64,000 bases of DNA from an uncultured Ruegeria sp. (GTDB lineage Bacteria; Pseudomonadota; Alphaproteobacteria; Rhodobacterales; Rhodobacteraceae). The notes beneath the pieces were generated by a model that was given only the letters and a program-made list of their open reading frames with translations, was not told the DNA's origin and did no database searches. The stretch is from assembly GCF_947500045.1 (NCBI RefSeq), contig NZ_CANMQQ010000008.1, positions 1 to 64,000 on the forward strand. Direction: 5' to 3'. Of this stretch, positions 1 through 8,820 are shown one piece after another; within the stretch, counting starts at the first letter, position 1; each line of letters starts with the position of its first letter. The position numbers were made by a program, and so were the translations under genes.

Positions 1-705
1 ACACCCAGACAGGGCTTGCAGATGAACCCGATCTGGCTGCCTGCGCCAGAGACCGTTGTCGCGCGGTTCTTTGAGATTTCCCGCGAGGGCTACCAGAACT
101 TCTCGCTCTGGCAGCATCTGGGCTGGTCGCTACTGCGGGTGATTGTCGGCTTCGTTGCCGGGGCTCTGGTGGGTATTCCGCTGGGCTATGCCATGGGTCT
201 GTCGGGTTGGTTCCGCGGTTGGTTTGATCCGATTGTCGAGTTCATGCGTCCGGTACCGCCATTGGCGCTGATCCCTCTGGTCATCATCTGGTTTGGCATC
301 TGGGAGACCGGCAAGATTGTTCTGCTGTTCCTTGCGGCCTTGTGGATCATGACCATCGCCGCGCGTGCGGGCGTGTCCGGGGTGAATATCTCGAAGATTC
401 ATGCGGCCTACTCGCTTGGGGCGTCGAAATGGCAGATCATGCGGCACGTCATCGTTCCGAACTCGCTGCCTGAGATCTTCACCGGAGCGCGGGTTGCGAT
501 GGGGGTCTGCTGGGGCACGGTTGTTGCGGCGGAACTGGTCGCGGCGCAAAAAGGCGCCGGGATGATGATCATCGCCGCGTCCAAGTTCCAACTGACGGAT
601 ATCGTGATCATGGGGATCGTGATGATCGGCGTCATCGGCTATGGCATCGACATCCTCATGCGAAAGGCCGAGAACTGGCTGGTCCCCTGGAAAGGGCGCA
701 GCTGA
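1..705 (+). CDS. tauC: Taurine/sulfonate ABC transporter permease, 3' part (TauC-like)
   Basis: Inner-membrane permease of a TauABC/SsuABC-type importer. The frame is open to the first base of the window, so the N-terminus lies upstream; a TTG at 16 and an ATG at 22 are probably internal. The protein has several hydrophobic segments and the binding-protein-dependent transport EAA-type loop ('AAYSLGASKWQIMRHVIVPNS'-like region at about residues 140-160). The ending 'KAENWLVPWKGR' is typical of TauC rather than SsuC. The binding protein and ATPase would be expected upstream, outside the window. A strong hairpin with a T-run follows the stop, so this is the last gene of its operon. Substrate assignment to taurine rests on family resemblance. 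Confidence 0.75.
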   Translation, partial: TPRQGLQMNPIWLPAPETVVARFFEISREGYQNFSLWQHLGWSLLRVIVGFVAGALVGIPLGYAMGLSGWFRGWFDPIVEFMRPVPPLALIPLVIIWFGIWETGKIVLLFLAALWIMTIAARAGVSGVNISKIHAAYSLGASKWQIMRHVIVPNSLPEIFTGARVAMGVCWGTVVAAELVAAQKGAGMMIIAASKFQLTDIVIMGIVMIGVIGYGIDILMRKAENWLVPWKGRS

Positions 706-744
706 TCCAGAGCAGCAATCCCAGCCCAAAACACACAAAACAAT

Positions 745-777
745 CGGCCCCAAACTCAACCCAGGGGCCGGTTTTTT
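745..777 (+). terminator. Bidirectional rho-independent terminator
   Basis: A 7-bp perfect stem CGGCCCC (745-751) / GGGGCCG (764-770) has a 12-nt loop and is followed by TTTTTT (772-777) on the plus strand. On the minus strand the same hairpin is followed by a T-rich stretch (ATTGTTTTGTG). It lies between the convergent tauC and fructokinase genes and can serve both. Confidence 0.85.
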
Positions 778-885
778 GGTCACTGGAGGTGTTTACGATG
801 AAATGCGAATGCGTCGATCGGAAGTGCCTGTTCAACCAAAGAGGAACTTCAGCCCATTGGAGCCGCCTTCAGGATATACCTGACG

Positions 886-1812
886 TCAGAGCTCCTGCGA
901 CCAAGGCGGATTTGCCCCGGCTCGTGATACGGTAACTGCTGCAACCTTTGCCCCGAATTCCAACGCATCGTGTAGACTGCCTGCCGACAGGGCGCGCAAT
1001 GCGGATTTGTTCAGATGATCGGCTTGGTGTAGCGCGGCCAGGACGCCCGCATTAAAGGTATCACCGGCCCCGACAGTGTCGACAACCTCAACCTGTTTGA
1101 CGGGCACGGAAACCTCTGCCCCATCGGAAAGATAGCCTGTCGCGCCGTCGCCACCTTTGGTCACGACAACGACAGATGGTCCGGCCTGCAACATCAGTGG
1201 GATTTTCTCAGCATGACTTTCGGGGCCGGGGATGATCCAATCCAGATCCTCGTCAGACACCTTGACTATGTCCGCCTGCGCAATCATGTGGTTCAGGCGC
1301 GTGCGATACCGGGTCTGATCCTTGATGAACCCGGGGCGAATATTGGGGTCCAACATCACGGCGCGATCCGCGCTATGACGATCAAGCAAGGCAGCGTAGG
1401 CATCGGCGCAGGGTTCGCAAGCCAGGCTGATCCCGCCGAAATACAACGCTGATACGCCTGGTAGCTGATCCGGCATGTCTTCGGGCCGGAGCATTCGTCC
1501 TGCCGAGTTCTCATCCATGAAGCTGTATGTGGCGTTCCCGTCTTTCAGTTGCACGAAAGCAAGCGTGGTTGGGCGGTCCGAGCGGATAACGTGGGTGGTC
1601 GCCACATGGCTAATCTGCAAAGCAGAGATCAGCTGTTCCCCGAACATATCTGTAGACACACCTGACAACAGCCCTGTCTGTATGCCAAGTCGCCCCAATG
1701 CAATCGCGGTGTTGAAGATTGCACCGCCTGAGTGCGGAACAAACCCTTTCCCGCCAGAAACCGTTGGTTCGGCGATCATGTCGATCAAAGCTTCTCCGCA
1801 GCACAGGATCAT
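886..1812 (-). CDS. Fructokinase, PfkB/ribokinase family
   Basis: ATP-dependent sugar kinase of the ribokinase fold, 308 residues, the usual length. The N-terminus 'CCGEALIDMI' and 'GGAIFNTAIALGRLG' form the sugar-binding half. The C-terminal PfkB signature 'DTVGAGDTFNAG' (about residues 245-256) holds the catalytic Asp and the anion hole. It resembles bacterial fructokinases (ScrK/FrcK type). It is the last gene of the galactoside operon, 39 nt after the glucokinase fusion. In this context it would phosphorylate fructose released from sucrose- or raffinose-type sugars, although no invertase is visible in the window. Another ketose or a 2-keto-sugar substrate cannot be excluded. Confidence 0.8.
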   Translation of the reverse strand: MILCCGEALIDMIAEPTVSGGKGFVPHSGGAIFNTAIALGRLGIQTGLLSGVSTDMFGEQLISALQISHVATTHVIRSDRPTTLAFVQLKDGNATYSFMDENSAGRMLRPEDMPDQLPGVSALYFGGISLACEPCADAYAALLDRHSADRAVMLDPNIRPGFIKDQTRYRTRLNHMIAQADIVKVSDEDLDWIIPGPESHAEKIPLMLQAGPSVVVVTKGGDGATGYLSDGAEVSVPVKQVEVVDTVGAGDTFNAGVLAALHQADHLNKSALRALSAGSLHDALEFGAKVAAVTVSRAGANPPWSQEL

Positions 1813-1851
1813 CCTGCTTTCCTTTTGTCTGTCAGAAAACGCATGGTGAGC

Positions 1852-3717
1852 CTACCGTGCGAGCGCATTCTTGCAGAAATTGTTAGCGCCAACAATGCCA
1901 AATTCATCCTGTTCCGAGACATACAGATTAAAGTCTCGCCGCAAATCATCGAACCGCCCGCCAGCATTGAAGGCGCGCAAGAAATCTTGCCCAAATAGCC
2001 AGCGGTTCTTCTCTGCTACGCCACCAACGAGAAATACCCCTCCGGTAGGCACAAGTGCGACTGCAAGATCACCCATGATGGCCCCAAGATGTTCGGTAAA
2101 CATGCGCGCAGCTTTGACAGCGCATGCGTCCGAGCCGTCTTGTGCGGCCTGAAGAATGTCTTTGGCTGAGCGGGTTGAGGTGTTGGTTTGACCCTCGGTC
2201 ATTCCAATGGCTTGATAGAGGATCGGAAGCCCGGTCCCGCTTACAAACATCTCGGCCTCAATTACAAGAGTATCATCAAAAAAACACTCAGGAGCGATCC
2301 GACGCGCTGCATTGAAAACTTCGACCTCATCGAAGTGACGCGGCGACAATCCCATATGGCCACCCTCGCCAGAGACCGTATGAAAGTGGCCTTCGGAATA
2401 GAGCAGGGCGCCAACACCCAGTCCAGTCCCCGGTCCCACAACCAGCCGCGTTCCGAGGGGAGGGGATGCCTCGCCTTGCAGCACTTCAACATTGCCCTCG
2501 GTGATCTCGGCCACGGACCAAGCGGCAGCTGTAAAATCGTTGATTACAAAGGTATGGTGCGCCCCGGTGGCTCGGGCCAGTTCGGTCTCGGACAGGTCCA
2601 GATTGGCGTTAGTCAGGCGAATGGTGCCATTCTGAACTGGACCAGCGCCAGCCGCAACGACTGCGCGCGGCTCGGTACCGATTTCGTCGCACAGGCTATG
2701 TAGCGCATCCTGCAGATCAGTCGGGGTGCCTGTAGGGTGTTTGCGAAGATCGGTCAGTTCCCCATCGGTCACGACACCCAACCGGGTATTGGTGCCACCG
2801 ATATCGGCCACCAGGTTCCAATGCGCATGCAGCCCCTCTTTGGATCGAACCCATGGGGAGGGCTGATTGCCGCGTTTCAAGGTCACCTGGAGCACTTCAA
2901 CTGCAGCTGTATTCTCTGATTGTATGAATGCCCCTCGGAGAGGAAAGTCGCGAGCGAGAGTTTTTTGAACGGTGTCCAAATAATGGGCTGGGTCTAAATC
3001 TGTACCCGTGGCCAAGGTCATGAAAAACGGCAGAGCCTCGGTGTCTTCAAGCGCTATGTGCATCAGCGGGTCAAGATCATCGCTCTTTCCGATGGTTACA
3101 CCGCACCAATCGATCGGTTCAGCGATTGTGGCAAAATCATCCTGCCAATTCCCGGGTAGATGAATTTCCAATCGATCCAGCAACAGCTCGGGGTATCGCT
3201 TGTTAAAGGTCACTTCAGTCATCACAGGGTCTGGCAGCATAATCTCGGCACCCAGATTGGTCATCCCATAGCTCCGCATTGCTTGGCGTGCAGAGCCTTG
3301 GGCAAGAGTTTGATGATGCAGGCTGCGCGCTTCGGTACGTGGATCACCGGGTTGCTCGGTGGACAGGCCTGATGTTGAGATGTTGAATATGCGATCCCCG
3401 GCTCGGGCGACGATCGCTTCGGCAAATTGCGCAAAATAATCGGCCATCTCCCGATTGCGCCAACCCCCGATGTCGCTCAGCGCCGGGGGAAGCTCGGCGT
3501 GATCTAGCAAAACGCACGGTCGTAGATCATGCGCCAGAACTTGATCAATCCGTTTCTCGAAGCGATCCAAGGCATCCGCATCGGTCGCGCGCCCGTCGGG
3601 CAGGATATCAATCCAACGGACCGAAAAACGAGACATGTCTAACCCGGTTGCCAAATCGGTGGGGCCTACCGCACCAAAAAGGAACCCCTTGGGAAAGTCT
3701 GAACGGGTGTATTTCAT
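1852..3717 (-). CDS. Glucokinase fused to a degenerate GH1 beta-glucosidase-like domain
   Basis: Two-domain protein of 621 residues. Residues about 300-621 are a proteobacterial glucokinase (Glk): phosphate loop 'ADIGGTNTRLG' (304-314), 'INDFTAAAW', 'GTGLGVGALL' and the 'EGGHMG' motif. Residues 1-295 align by eye with glycoside hydrolase family 1: 'FPKGFLFGA' start, 'SRFSVRWIDILPDG' (29-42), 'GGWRNREMADYFAQFAE' (84-100), 'LDTVQKTLARDFPLRGAF'. About 45 residues after the N-terminal motif are missing. The acid/base NEP site reads STS (114-116) and the nucleophile TENG site reads TLAT (234-237). The GH1 part therefore looks catalytically dead and may bind sugar or regulate the kinase. Normal Glk is about 320 residues. 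It lies in the operon between the GH42 enzyme and fructokinase. Kinase function is well supported; the role of the N-terminal domain is unknown. Confidence 0.85.
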   Translation of the reverse strand: MKYTRSDFPKGFLFGAVGPTDLATGLDMSRFSVRWIDILPDGRATDADALDRFEKRIDQVLAHDLRPCVLLDHAELPPALSDIGGWRNREMADYFAQFAEAIVARAGDRIFNISTSGLSTEQPGDPRTEARSLHHQTLAQGSARQAMRSYGMTNLGAEIMLPDPVMTEVTFNKRYPELLLDRLEIHLPGNWQDDFATIAEPIDWCGVTIGKSDDLDPLMHIALEDTEALPFFMTLATGTDLDPAHYLDTVQKTLARDFPLRGAFIQSENTAAVEVLQVTLKRGNQPSPWVRSKEGLHAHWNLVADIGGTNTRLGVVTDGELTDLRKHPTGTPTDLQDALHSLCDEIGTEPRAVVAAGAGPVQNGTIRLTNANLDLSETELARATGAHHTFVINDFTAAAWSVAEITEGNVEVLQGEASPPLGTRLVVGPGTGLGVGALLYSEGHFHTVSGEGGHMGLSPRHFDEVEVFNAARRIAPECFFDDTLVIEAEMFVSGTGLPILYQAIGMTEGQTNTSTRSAKDILQAAQDGSDACAVKAARMFTEHLGAIMGDLAVALVPTGGVFLVGGVAEKNRWLFGQDFLRAFNAGGRFDDLRRDFNLYVSEQDEFGIVGANNFCKNALAR

Positions 3718-3785
3718 TGTAGCAACCTGTTGGAGCTATGACCTGCGTCACGCCATCTATCAGGTTATGTTAGCGGTATCTAGAT

Positions 3786-5699
3786 TTACGATTGCTCAGG
3801 GTTGCGCTTTCTAAATTGAACGTCACAGCCTTCAATCTGCAGGTCATCCCAGGCTATTGGATGTGCATTGTAATTTATAAACACCTCATGTGACCTTGTT
3901 TCGCGCCGCCGTAGTCCTGTAGGCATCGGGTGGAGTGTCAGGCCAGTTTTCTGAGCGGCCATGGCAATGACTCGATCCCAAAGAACCTCATCCGGGAAAC
4001 CCGGCAGATACCAAAGTCGTTCTTCGCCTTGCAACGCCGGCGTACCATCGGCGAATGACAGCAAGCTTCGGGCTGTGCCTGACATGCGTTCGACCCAGTG
4101 TTCCACACTGCCGCCTCCGTCGACTGTACGGGCCACGCCGGGTGGAAGGGTTTCGATCAGGTCAACATGGCAGCTCAACCCTCCAAGACCGGGGCGCCCC
4201 TGTTGAGGGATCTGAAAGTCTTCAGTGATCGCACCACAGCGCGGCCCCAGCAATGCCAGATCACAGCCGTGCAACAGCCGCTGCTCAAGATCACCCAATA
4301 CAGCCACGCCCGGCGTCAGAATCAGGTTGTAGTGATCCTCGCCGACTCTGGTAGGTGGAACAAAATCCACTGATAACCCGGCACGTCGCAGCGCGCGATA
4401 GGCTGAGAATACGAGCTTGAAGTAATCGAACCCTGCGCCCTGAGGCTGCGCTGCCCACGCCCAATCTGACGCATAGTCGAATACTATCGCTACGGGCGCA
4501 CGCGCGGCTTGAATCTCACCCAACGCCGCCAGGTCATCGGCGGTCTGGCGCGCCTCGGCCAAGCCGGGTGCGTCATGACCATCAGGGGTCAATAGCCCGG
4601 CATGCATTTGTTCTTGCCCGAAAGGTGCCTGCCGCCAGCGGAAATAGCTGACCACTTCGGCCCCATGCGCCACGGCTTCAAGCGACCAAAGGCGCACCAT
4701 TCCGGGCAGGGGGGCTGGATTGTAGGGTGCCCAGTTCACCGGGCCGGGCTGCTGTTCCATCACCCACCAGCGACCGTGGCCGACAGCGCGGTACAGATCA
4801 TGATGAAAGGCCTGCATGTCAGGATCACCCTGCTGCAGATACGCGGTTTTGTGCGCCTCATCCGCCTCCAGCCGATCTGACAGGAAACCGATCGGGTAGC
4901 TGTCCCACGTGGCGATATCCAGATCATCTCCAACATCAAAATGATCGAAATCCAGTACGCGGCCCATGTAGTTGTGCAGCAAAGGGACATCCGTCAGGGG
5001 CCGCAACACATCGACCTGAGCTTTGTTGAACGCCACCACCTGATCCGAGCTGAATCGTCGAAACGCCAGGACATGCGCCGGGTTGGGTTCGGTCACGGTC
5101 AGGTTCGGAAACTCTATCTGATCGAAGCTGTTGTACTCCATCGACCAGAACACATTACCCCACGCGGCGTTCAGTGCCTCAATCGATCCGTAGCGATCCG
5201 AAAGCCAGCGACGAAACGCCTTTAGAGCTGCATCGCTATAGCTGAGCGTCGTGTCATGACATCCATATTCATTGTCGATCTGCCATGCGGCGATATGCGG
5301 GTTGTGGCCATAGCGTCGACCCATAAGCTGTGCGATGCGCTTGCATTCGTCGACATAGCCGGGATGGCTAAAACAATAATGTCGGCGCGAGCCAAATTTA
5401 CGTGGATTACCATAGGCATCAACAGCCAGCATCTCGGGAAGCTTGTCCAACATCCAACGCGGTGGCGTTGCGGTCGGGGTGCCCAACACAATCTTCAAGC
5501 CAGCAGAGCCTAAGGCCTCAATCGCGCGATCCAACCAGTCAAATTGCAGATCGCCCGGCGTGGGCTCCATCCAGCTCCAGGCAAACTCTCCGATCCGCAC
5601 CCATGTCAGGCCGGTCTCGATCATGCGCGCTGCGTCCTTGGCCCAATTCTCTTCGGGCCAGTGTTCGGGGTAATAACAGACGCCAAGTTCTGCCTTCAT
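3786..5699 (-). CDS. Beta-galactosidase, glycoside hydrolase family 42
   Basis: Cytoplasmic beta-galactosidase of 637 residues with no signal peptide. The N-terminus 'GVCYYPEHWPEENWA' is diagnostic of GH42. The acid/base is Glu144 in 'WQIDNEYG' and the nucleophile is Glu315 in 'VMEQQPGPVNW'. A trimerisation-like domain (about 385-570) and a small beta domain follow. The start overlaps the stop of the SMP-30 gene by 4 nt (ATGA), implying translational coupling. It would split lactose or other beta-galactosides brought in by the ABC importer of the operon and supply galactose to the oxidative pathway. It slightly differs from LacZ (GH2) systems, which have no counterpart here. Confidence 0.92.
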   Translation of the reverse strand: MKAELGVCYYPEHWPEENWAKDAARMIETGLTWVRIGEFAWSWMEPTPGDLQFDWLDRAIEALGSAGLKIVLGTPTATPPRWMLDKLPEMLAVDAYGNPRKFGSRRHYCFSHPGYVDECKRIAQLMGRRYGHNPHIAAWQIDNEYGCHDTTLSYSDAALKAFRRWLSDRYGSIEALNAAWGNVFWSMEYNSFDQIEFPNLTVTEPNPAHVLAFRRFSSDQVVAFNKAQVDVLRPLTDVPLLHNYMGRVLDFDHFDVGDDLDIATWDSYPIGFLSDRLEADEAHKTAYLQQGDPDMQAFHHDLYRAVGHGRWWVMEQQPGPVNWAPYNPAPLPGMVRLWSLEAVAHGAEVVSYFRWRQAPFGQEQMHAGLLTPDGHDAPGLAEARQTADDLAALGEIQAARAPVAIVFDYASDWAWAAQPQGAGFDYFKLVFSAYRALRRAGLSVDFVPPTRVGEDHYNLILTPGVAVLGDLEQRLLHGCDLALLGPRCGAITEDFQIPQQGRPGLGGLSCHVDLIETLPPGVARTVDGGGSVEHWVERMSGTARSLLSFADGTPALQGEERLWYLPGFPDEVLWDRVIAMAAQKTGLTLHPMPTGLRRRETRSHEVFINYNAHPIAWDDLQIEGCDVQFRKRNPEQS

Positions 5700-6556
5700 A
5701 GGATAACTCTGTGCTCCGCCTGACCTTGCCCGACATCTGACGCGGCGAAGGTCATACCGTTTGTTGGGGTTTGTATTAACGCGTCCGTCTCCAGCCCCTG
5801 TCGGGCGGTGGTGCAGAACAGTGTGGTCAGATCATTACCGCCAAAGCTTGGACAAGAGGTGTGTTCTGCGTCGAAACCGACGGTTTTCAGGAATTGACCG
5901 CCCGGGGAATAAGCAGCAACCCGGCTGGCCCCCCATTGGGCGATCCAGATATTACCGCCGCGATCAACAACCGCTCCGTCCGGGTTCAGACCTTCATTCT
6001 TTAGATCGAGGAATACAGCAGCGTCCCCAATGGGCCAGCCTGTTTCGGCGTCTAGCTCCCAGCGCATGACCTGTCCGGTGACGGTATCACTGTAGTAGGC
6101 ACAGGAGCTATCTGGTGCAAAGCAGATCGCGTTTGTGATGGTTACGTCTCGTACCAATGGCCGCAGTTCGCCTTTCCAAAAGCGATAGATTGATCCGGCC
6201 CCAGCTTCCGCCTGTTTGCCCATGGTGCCAATCCAGAACCCGCCCCACGGATCGGCGCGGCCATCGTTGGATCGGGTCACAGGATTGTCGGCCTCAAGCG
6301 GGACAATCAGGTCTATGGTGTGGCTTGTCAGCCCAAAGCGCCAAAGGCCGGTCTCTGATGCGATCATCAGCGTGTCGTGGTCAACCCATCCGGCGGTGGA
6401 GACATGTTCTTTGAATTCCCACACCTGTGGTTTATCTTTTTTTCGGGACATCAGGCGTTTGCCGATGATGTCGAACCAGAAAAGCTGCTTTCGCTCAGGG
6501 TGCCACAATGGCCCCTCGCCAAGTTCGCAGGGGCGGTCATCGTAAACGTGACTCAT
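5696..6556 (-). CDS. SMP-30/gluconolactonase family sugar lactonase (probable galactonolactonase)
   Basis: Six-bladed beta-propeller lactonase of 286 residues. Expected metal ligands are visible: Glu in 'CELGEGPLWHPE' (about residue 13), Asn in 'TITNAICFAPD', and Asp in 'LNPDGAVVD'; the substrate-site motif 'RSNDGRADPWGGFWIGTM' is present. It would hydrolyse the aldonolactone formed by the sugar dehydrogenase to galactonate. The start overlaps dgoA by 4 nt and the stop overlaps the GH42 start by 4 nt. The same family acts on glucono-, xylono- and arabinonolactones; galactonolactone is inferred from its DgoK/DgoA neighbours. Confidence 0.85.
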   Translation of the reverse strand: MSHVYDDRPCELGEGPLWHPERKQLFWFDIIGKRLMSRKKDKPQVWEFKEHVSTAGWVDHDTLMIASETGLWRFGLTSHTIDLIVPLEADNPVTRSNDGRADPWGGFWIGTMGKQAEAGAGSIYRFWKGELRPLVRDVTITNAICFAPDSSCAYYSDTVTGQVMRWELDAETGWPIGDAAVFLDLKNEGLNPDGAVVDRGGNIWIAQWGASRVAAYSPGGQFLKTVGFDAEHTSCPSFGGNDLTTLFCTTARQGLETDALIQTPTNGMTFAASDVGQGQAEHRVIL

Positions 6557-7158
6557 CTGACAGCCTCGTCGAAAGCAGCCACAATCTGTTGGGCGCGATC
6601 CGATATTTCAGCAACCGACATTCCCGGCTTAAAAATCGCTGATCCGATCCCGAAGCCATCAGCGCTTGCCCTGATCCATTGATCGAAATTCTCAGGGCCT
6701 GCACCACCTACCGCATAGACCTGAGTGCCCGGTGGCAGAATGGCGCGCATCGCAGCCAGCCCTGCGGTTCCGGCCATCGATCCGGGGAACAGTTTCAGCC
6801 CTGTGGCCCCGGCCTGTAATGCGCTGAAGGCTTCGGTTGGGGTGAAAACACCGGGCCAGGTTTGCACCTCAAGCGCAACGGATCGCCGGATTACGGACAC
6901 ATCGCAGTTTGGCGAAACGATCAGTTTTCCACCTACATTTGCAACCGCTTCAACCTGATCGGTGGTCAGCACAGTACCAGCTCCGACAAGAGCCCGATCC
7001 CCGATCTCTGAGACGAGGATACGGATGCTTTCCAACGGATCAGGAGAGTTCAGTGGTACTTCGATCCGGTCTATGCCCGCTTGCACCAGAGCGTGCCCGA
7101 CCGGCTTTGCCTCATCGGGTGTCAACCCGCGCAGGATGGCGATAATGGGACGGCTCAT
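6553..7158 (-). CDS. dgoA: 2-dehydro-3-deoxy-6-phosphogalactonate aldolase
   Basis: Class I (Schiff-base) KDPG/KDPGal aldolase of 201 residues, a TIM barrel. 'IAILRGLTPDEA' starts the barrel, Glu in 'RIEVPLNSP' and Lys in 'GLKLFPG' (about residue 122) are the catalytic pair, and 'AVGGAGPENFDQW' is the phosphate site. The 'ILRGLTPDEA' and 'PLNSPDP' forms are typical of DgoA rather than Eda. It splits KDPGal to pyruvate and glyceraldehyde-3-phosphate. Its start overlaps the end of dgoK by 4 nt. Confidence 0.92.
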   Translation of the reverse strand: MSRPIIAILRGLTPDEAKPVGHALVQAGIDRIEVPLNSPDPLESIRILVSEIGDRALVGAGTVLTTDQVEAVANVGGKLIVSPNCDVSVIRRSVALEVQTWPGVFTPTEAFSALQAGATGLKLFPGSMAGTAGLAAMRAILPPGTQVYAVGGAGPENFDQWIRASADGFGIGSAIFKPGMSVAEISDRAQQIVAAFDEAVR

Positions 7159-8048
7159 GCTGTTTGCCTCGTCAATGTTCTGGCTTGTGCCAGCCCCGCA
7201 ATAGTTGTGGCGGTGGCGTCTGCAGTCTCAACCAGCGCACCCTGCTGCTGCAGAGCGGTCGCGTATGCGTTGGTTAAACCCTCTGAGCCGATGACAGCCA
7301 ATTGCTGACCCAACCAATAGGGCCGCGATGCGGAAAGTTCTGCACCGATCAAGAGCCCTGAAAGCCGGGCGCGCGCGATGCTTTTGTTCTGACCATGTAG
7401 CAAATCTGCGGCACGCAACCCAAAGAGTCGTGCTGCAAGTTGTTCAGGCTTCGACAGCGTATCGGATACGGCATCGGCAAAACTCGCGTCATCCCATCCG
7501 TCGTCGATGGAATGACGCAGAACGGATTGCCCCCGCAGCAGGTCAAACAATTCACCGGTCATAAAGGTGCGGAAACTAACGACCTCACCTGCACTGATCT
7601 GCGCCCATTTCGTATGAGTGCCGGGCAGACAAATGACACCATCCCAATTCTGATGCGTACTGAGAAAACCCGCGATCTGCGTTTCTTCACCGCGCATTAC
7701 ATCGGGCGGGTTATTCTGCTTGAGCCCCGGCACCACGAAGGCCCGAATGCGTGGATCAGTATTTGGAACACGGAACGGCACAACTGGGATTGGCTCGGAC
7801 GGCACTGCGGAATACGGGGCCTCGACCCAACCCTGCCGTGCACCAACCATTCCGCAGGCGATCACGTCTACCGGTTTCCCGGGCAGCCAATCTTCGATTA
7901 GAGCCAGCAGCGCGGCCTGGAAATCGCCACCCGCTGTGCGCGACATGCCATCCTGCGACGCGGTCTGGGTCAGAACGCTTTCGCCTTGCATGGCCCAGGC
8001 CCGCAAATGAGATGTTCCCCAATCGACAGCGATCCACTCGACATTCAT
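7155..8048 (-). CDS. dgoK: 2-dehydro-3-deoxygalactonokinase
   Basis: ATP-dependent kinase of 297 residues that makes KDPGal from 2-keto-3-deoxygalactonate. Family hallmarks are the N-terminal 'IAVDWGTSHLRAW' phosphate motif, 'ACGMVGARQGWVEAPY', 'DVMRGEETQIAGF' and 'LPGTHTKWAQI'. It lies 4 nt downstream of the SDR gene and overlaps dgoA, so the three are one translational block. Together with DgoA it pins this pathway to the De Ley-Doudoroff route for galactose. Confidence 0.93.
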   Translation of the reverse strand: MNVEWIAVDWGTSHLRAWAMQGESVLTQTASQDGMSRTAGGDFQAALLALIEDWLPGKPVDVIACGMVGARQGWVEAPYSAVPSEPIPVVPFRVPNTDPRIRAFVVPGLKQNNPPDVMRGEETQIAGFLSTHQNWDGVICLPGTHTKWAQISAGEVVSFRTFMTGELFDLLRGQSVLRHSIDDGWDDASFADAVSDTLSKPEQLAARLFGLRAADLLHGQNKSIARARLSGLLIGAELSASRPYWLGQQLAVIGSEGLTNAYATALQQQGALVETADATATTIAGLAQARTLTRQTA

Positions 8049-8052
8049 AGCG

Positions 8053-8820
8053 TCACCCCGTTGTCACCACGCCACCATCGACGACCATACATTGACCCGT
8101 CATTGCGCGGCTGGCATCCGAAGCCAAAAATAGGGTTGGTGCGATCATGTCTTCGGGTATCAAATGCTCTTTCAGGCATTGGCGGTCCAGATGCGCGGCC
8201 AAATCTTCTGACGTGGCCCACATATCCAGCTGTTTCTGCGTCAGTACCCATCCCGGCGCCAACGCGTTGACGCGGATTCTTTGTGGCCCAAGCTCGCGCG
8301 CCAAAGAGCGTGTCATACCGGTGATCGCCGCATTCGAACTGGTGTAGATCGGATAACCGGCATTCCCCATCAAGTAGCTGATCGAACTGAAATTGATGAT
8401 CGAACCACCTTTGTCCTTCATCTGGCGCGCAGCTTCCTGGCAGGTGAAGTAGTAGGCTTTGAGGTTCACCTCGATCATCCAGTCCCAAAAGTCGGGCGTG
8501 GTTTCTTCCAGCGAGTGGCGTTTGTCATTGGCGGCATTGTTGACCAGCACATTCAGCGGGCCGTGGACTTCGGCTGCTTTTGCCATGGTGGCATGCAACA
8601 GCTCGGTGTCCGTCATGTCACCCTGCAAAAACAAGGGAGCGCGGCCATGTTTATCGCGCATCTGATCGACAAAAGCGCTGGCATCGGAGCGGCCGATAAA
8701 GGCGACATTGGCGCCTTGTCCCATGAAGCCGTCGGTCAGAGCTGCGCCAACTCCTGATCCGCCGCCTGTAATATATACTGACGCGCCGCGCAGGTCGTGA
8801 AATGAAGCAAGTTGATCCAT
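8053..8820 (-). CDS. SDR-family sugar dehydrogenase (probable galactose 1-dehydrogenase), catalytic Lys replaced by Asn
   Basis: Short-chain dehydrogenase of 255 residues. NAD(P) site 'GGGSGVG' (19-25), 'VNNAAN' (93-98), active-site Ser146 in 'INFSSIS' and Tyr159 are present. The normal YxxxK signature reads Y159-T-S-S-N163, so the lysine that lowers the tyrosine pKa is asparagine; the codon is a clear AAT. Overall similarity is to the xylose/galactose dehydrogenase branch (Caulobacter XylB-like 'LARELGP.IRV', 'QCLKEHLIPEDMI'). Its position between dehydratase and DgoK argues for oxidation of galactose to the lactone. The stop of the dehydratase and this start share one base (TGATG). Function is probable, but the missing lysine leaves activity in question. 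Confidence 0.75.
   Translation of the reverse strand: MDQLASFHDLRGASVYITGGGSGVGAALTDGFMGQGANVAFIGRSDASAFVDQMRDKHGRAPLFLQGDMTDTELLHATMAKAAEVHGPLNVLVNNAANDKRHSLEETTPDFWDWMIEVNLKAYYFTCQEAARQMKDKGGSIINFSSISYLMGNAGYPIYTSSNAAITGMTRSLARELGPQRIRVNALAPGWVLTQKQLDMWATSEDLAAHLDRQCLKEHLIPEDMIAPTLFLASDASRAMTGQCMVVDGGVVTTG

Noticed and set aside
130-783. Long minus-strand open frame opposite tauC
   Set aside because: It is Asp/His/Arg-rich without family resemblance and lies fully antisense to a clear permease and its terminator.
1852-3717. Glucokinase fusion as an assembly or frameshift artefact joining two genes
   Set aside because: The frame is continuous with no internal stop, and the GH1-like part is shrunken throughout rather than cut off at one point, so it looks like an evolved domain.
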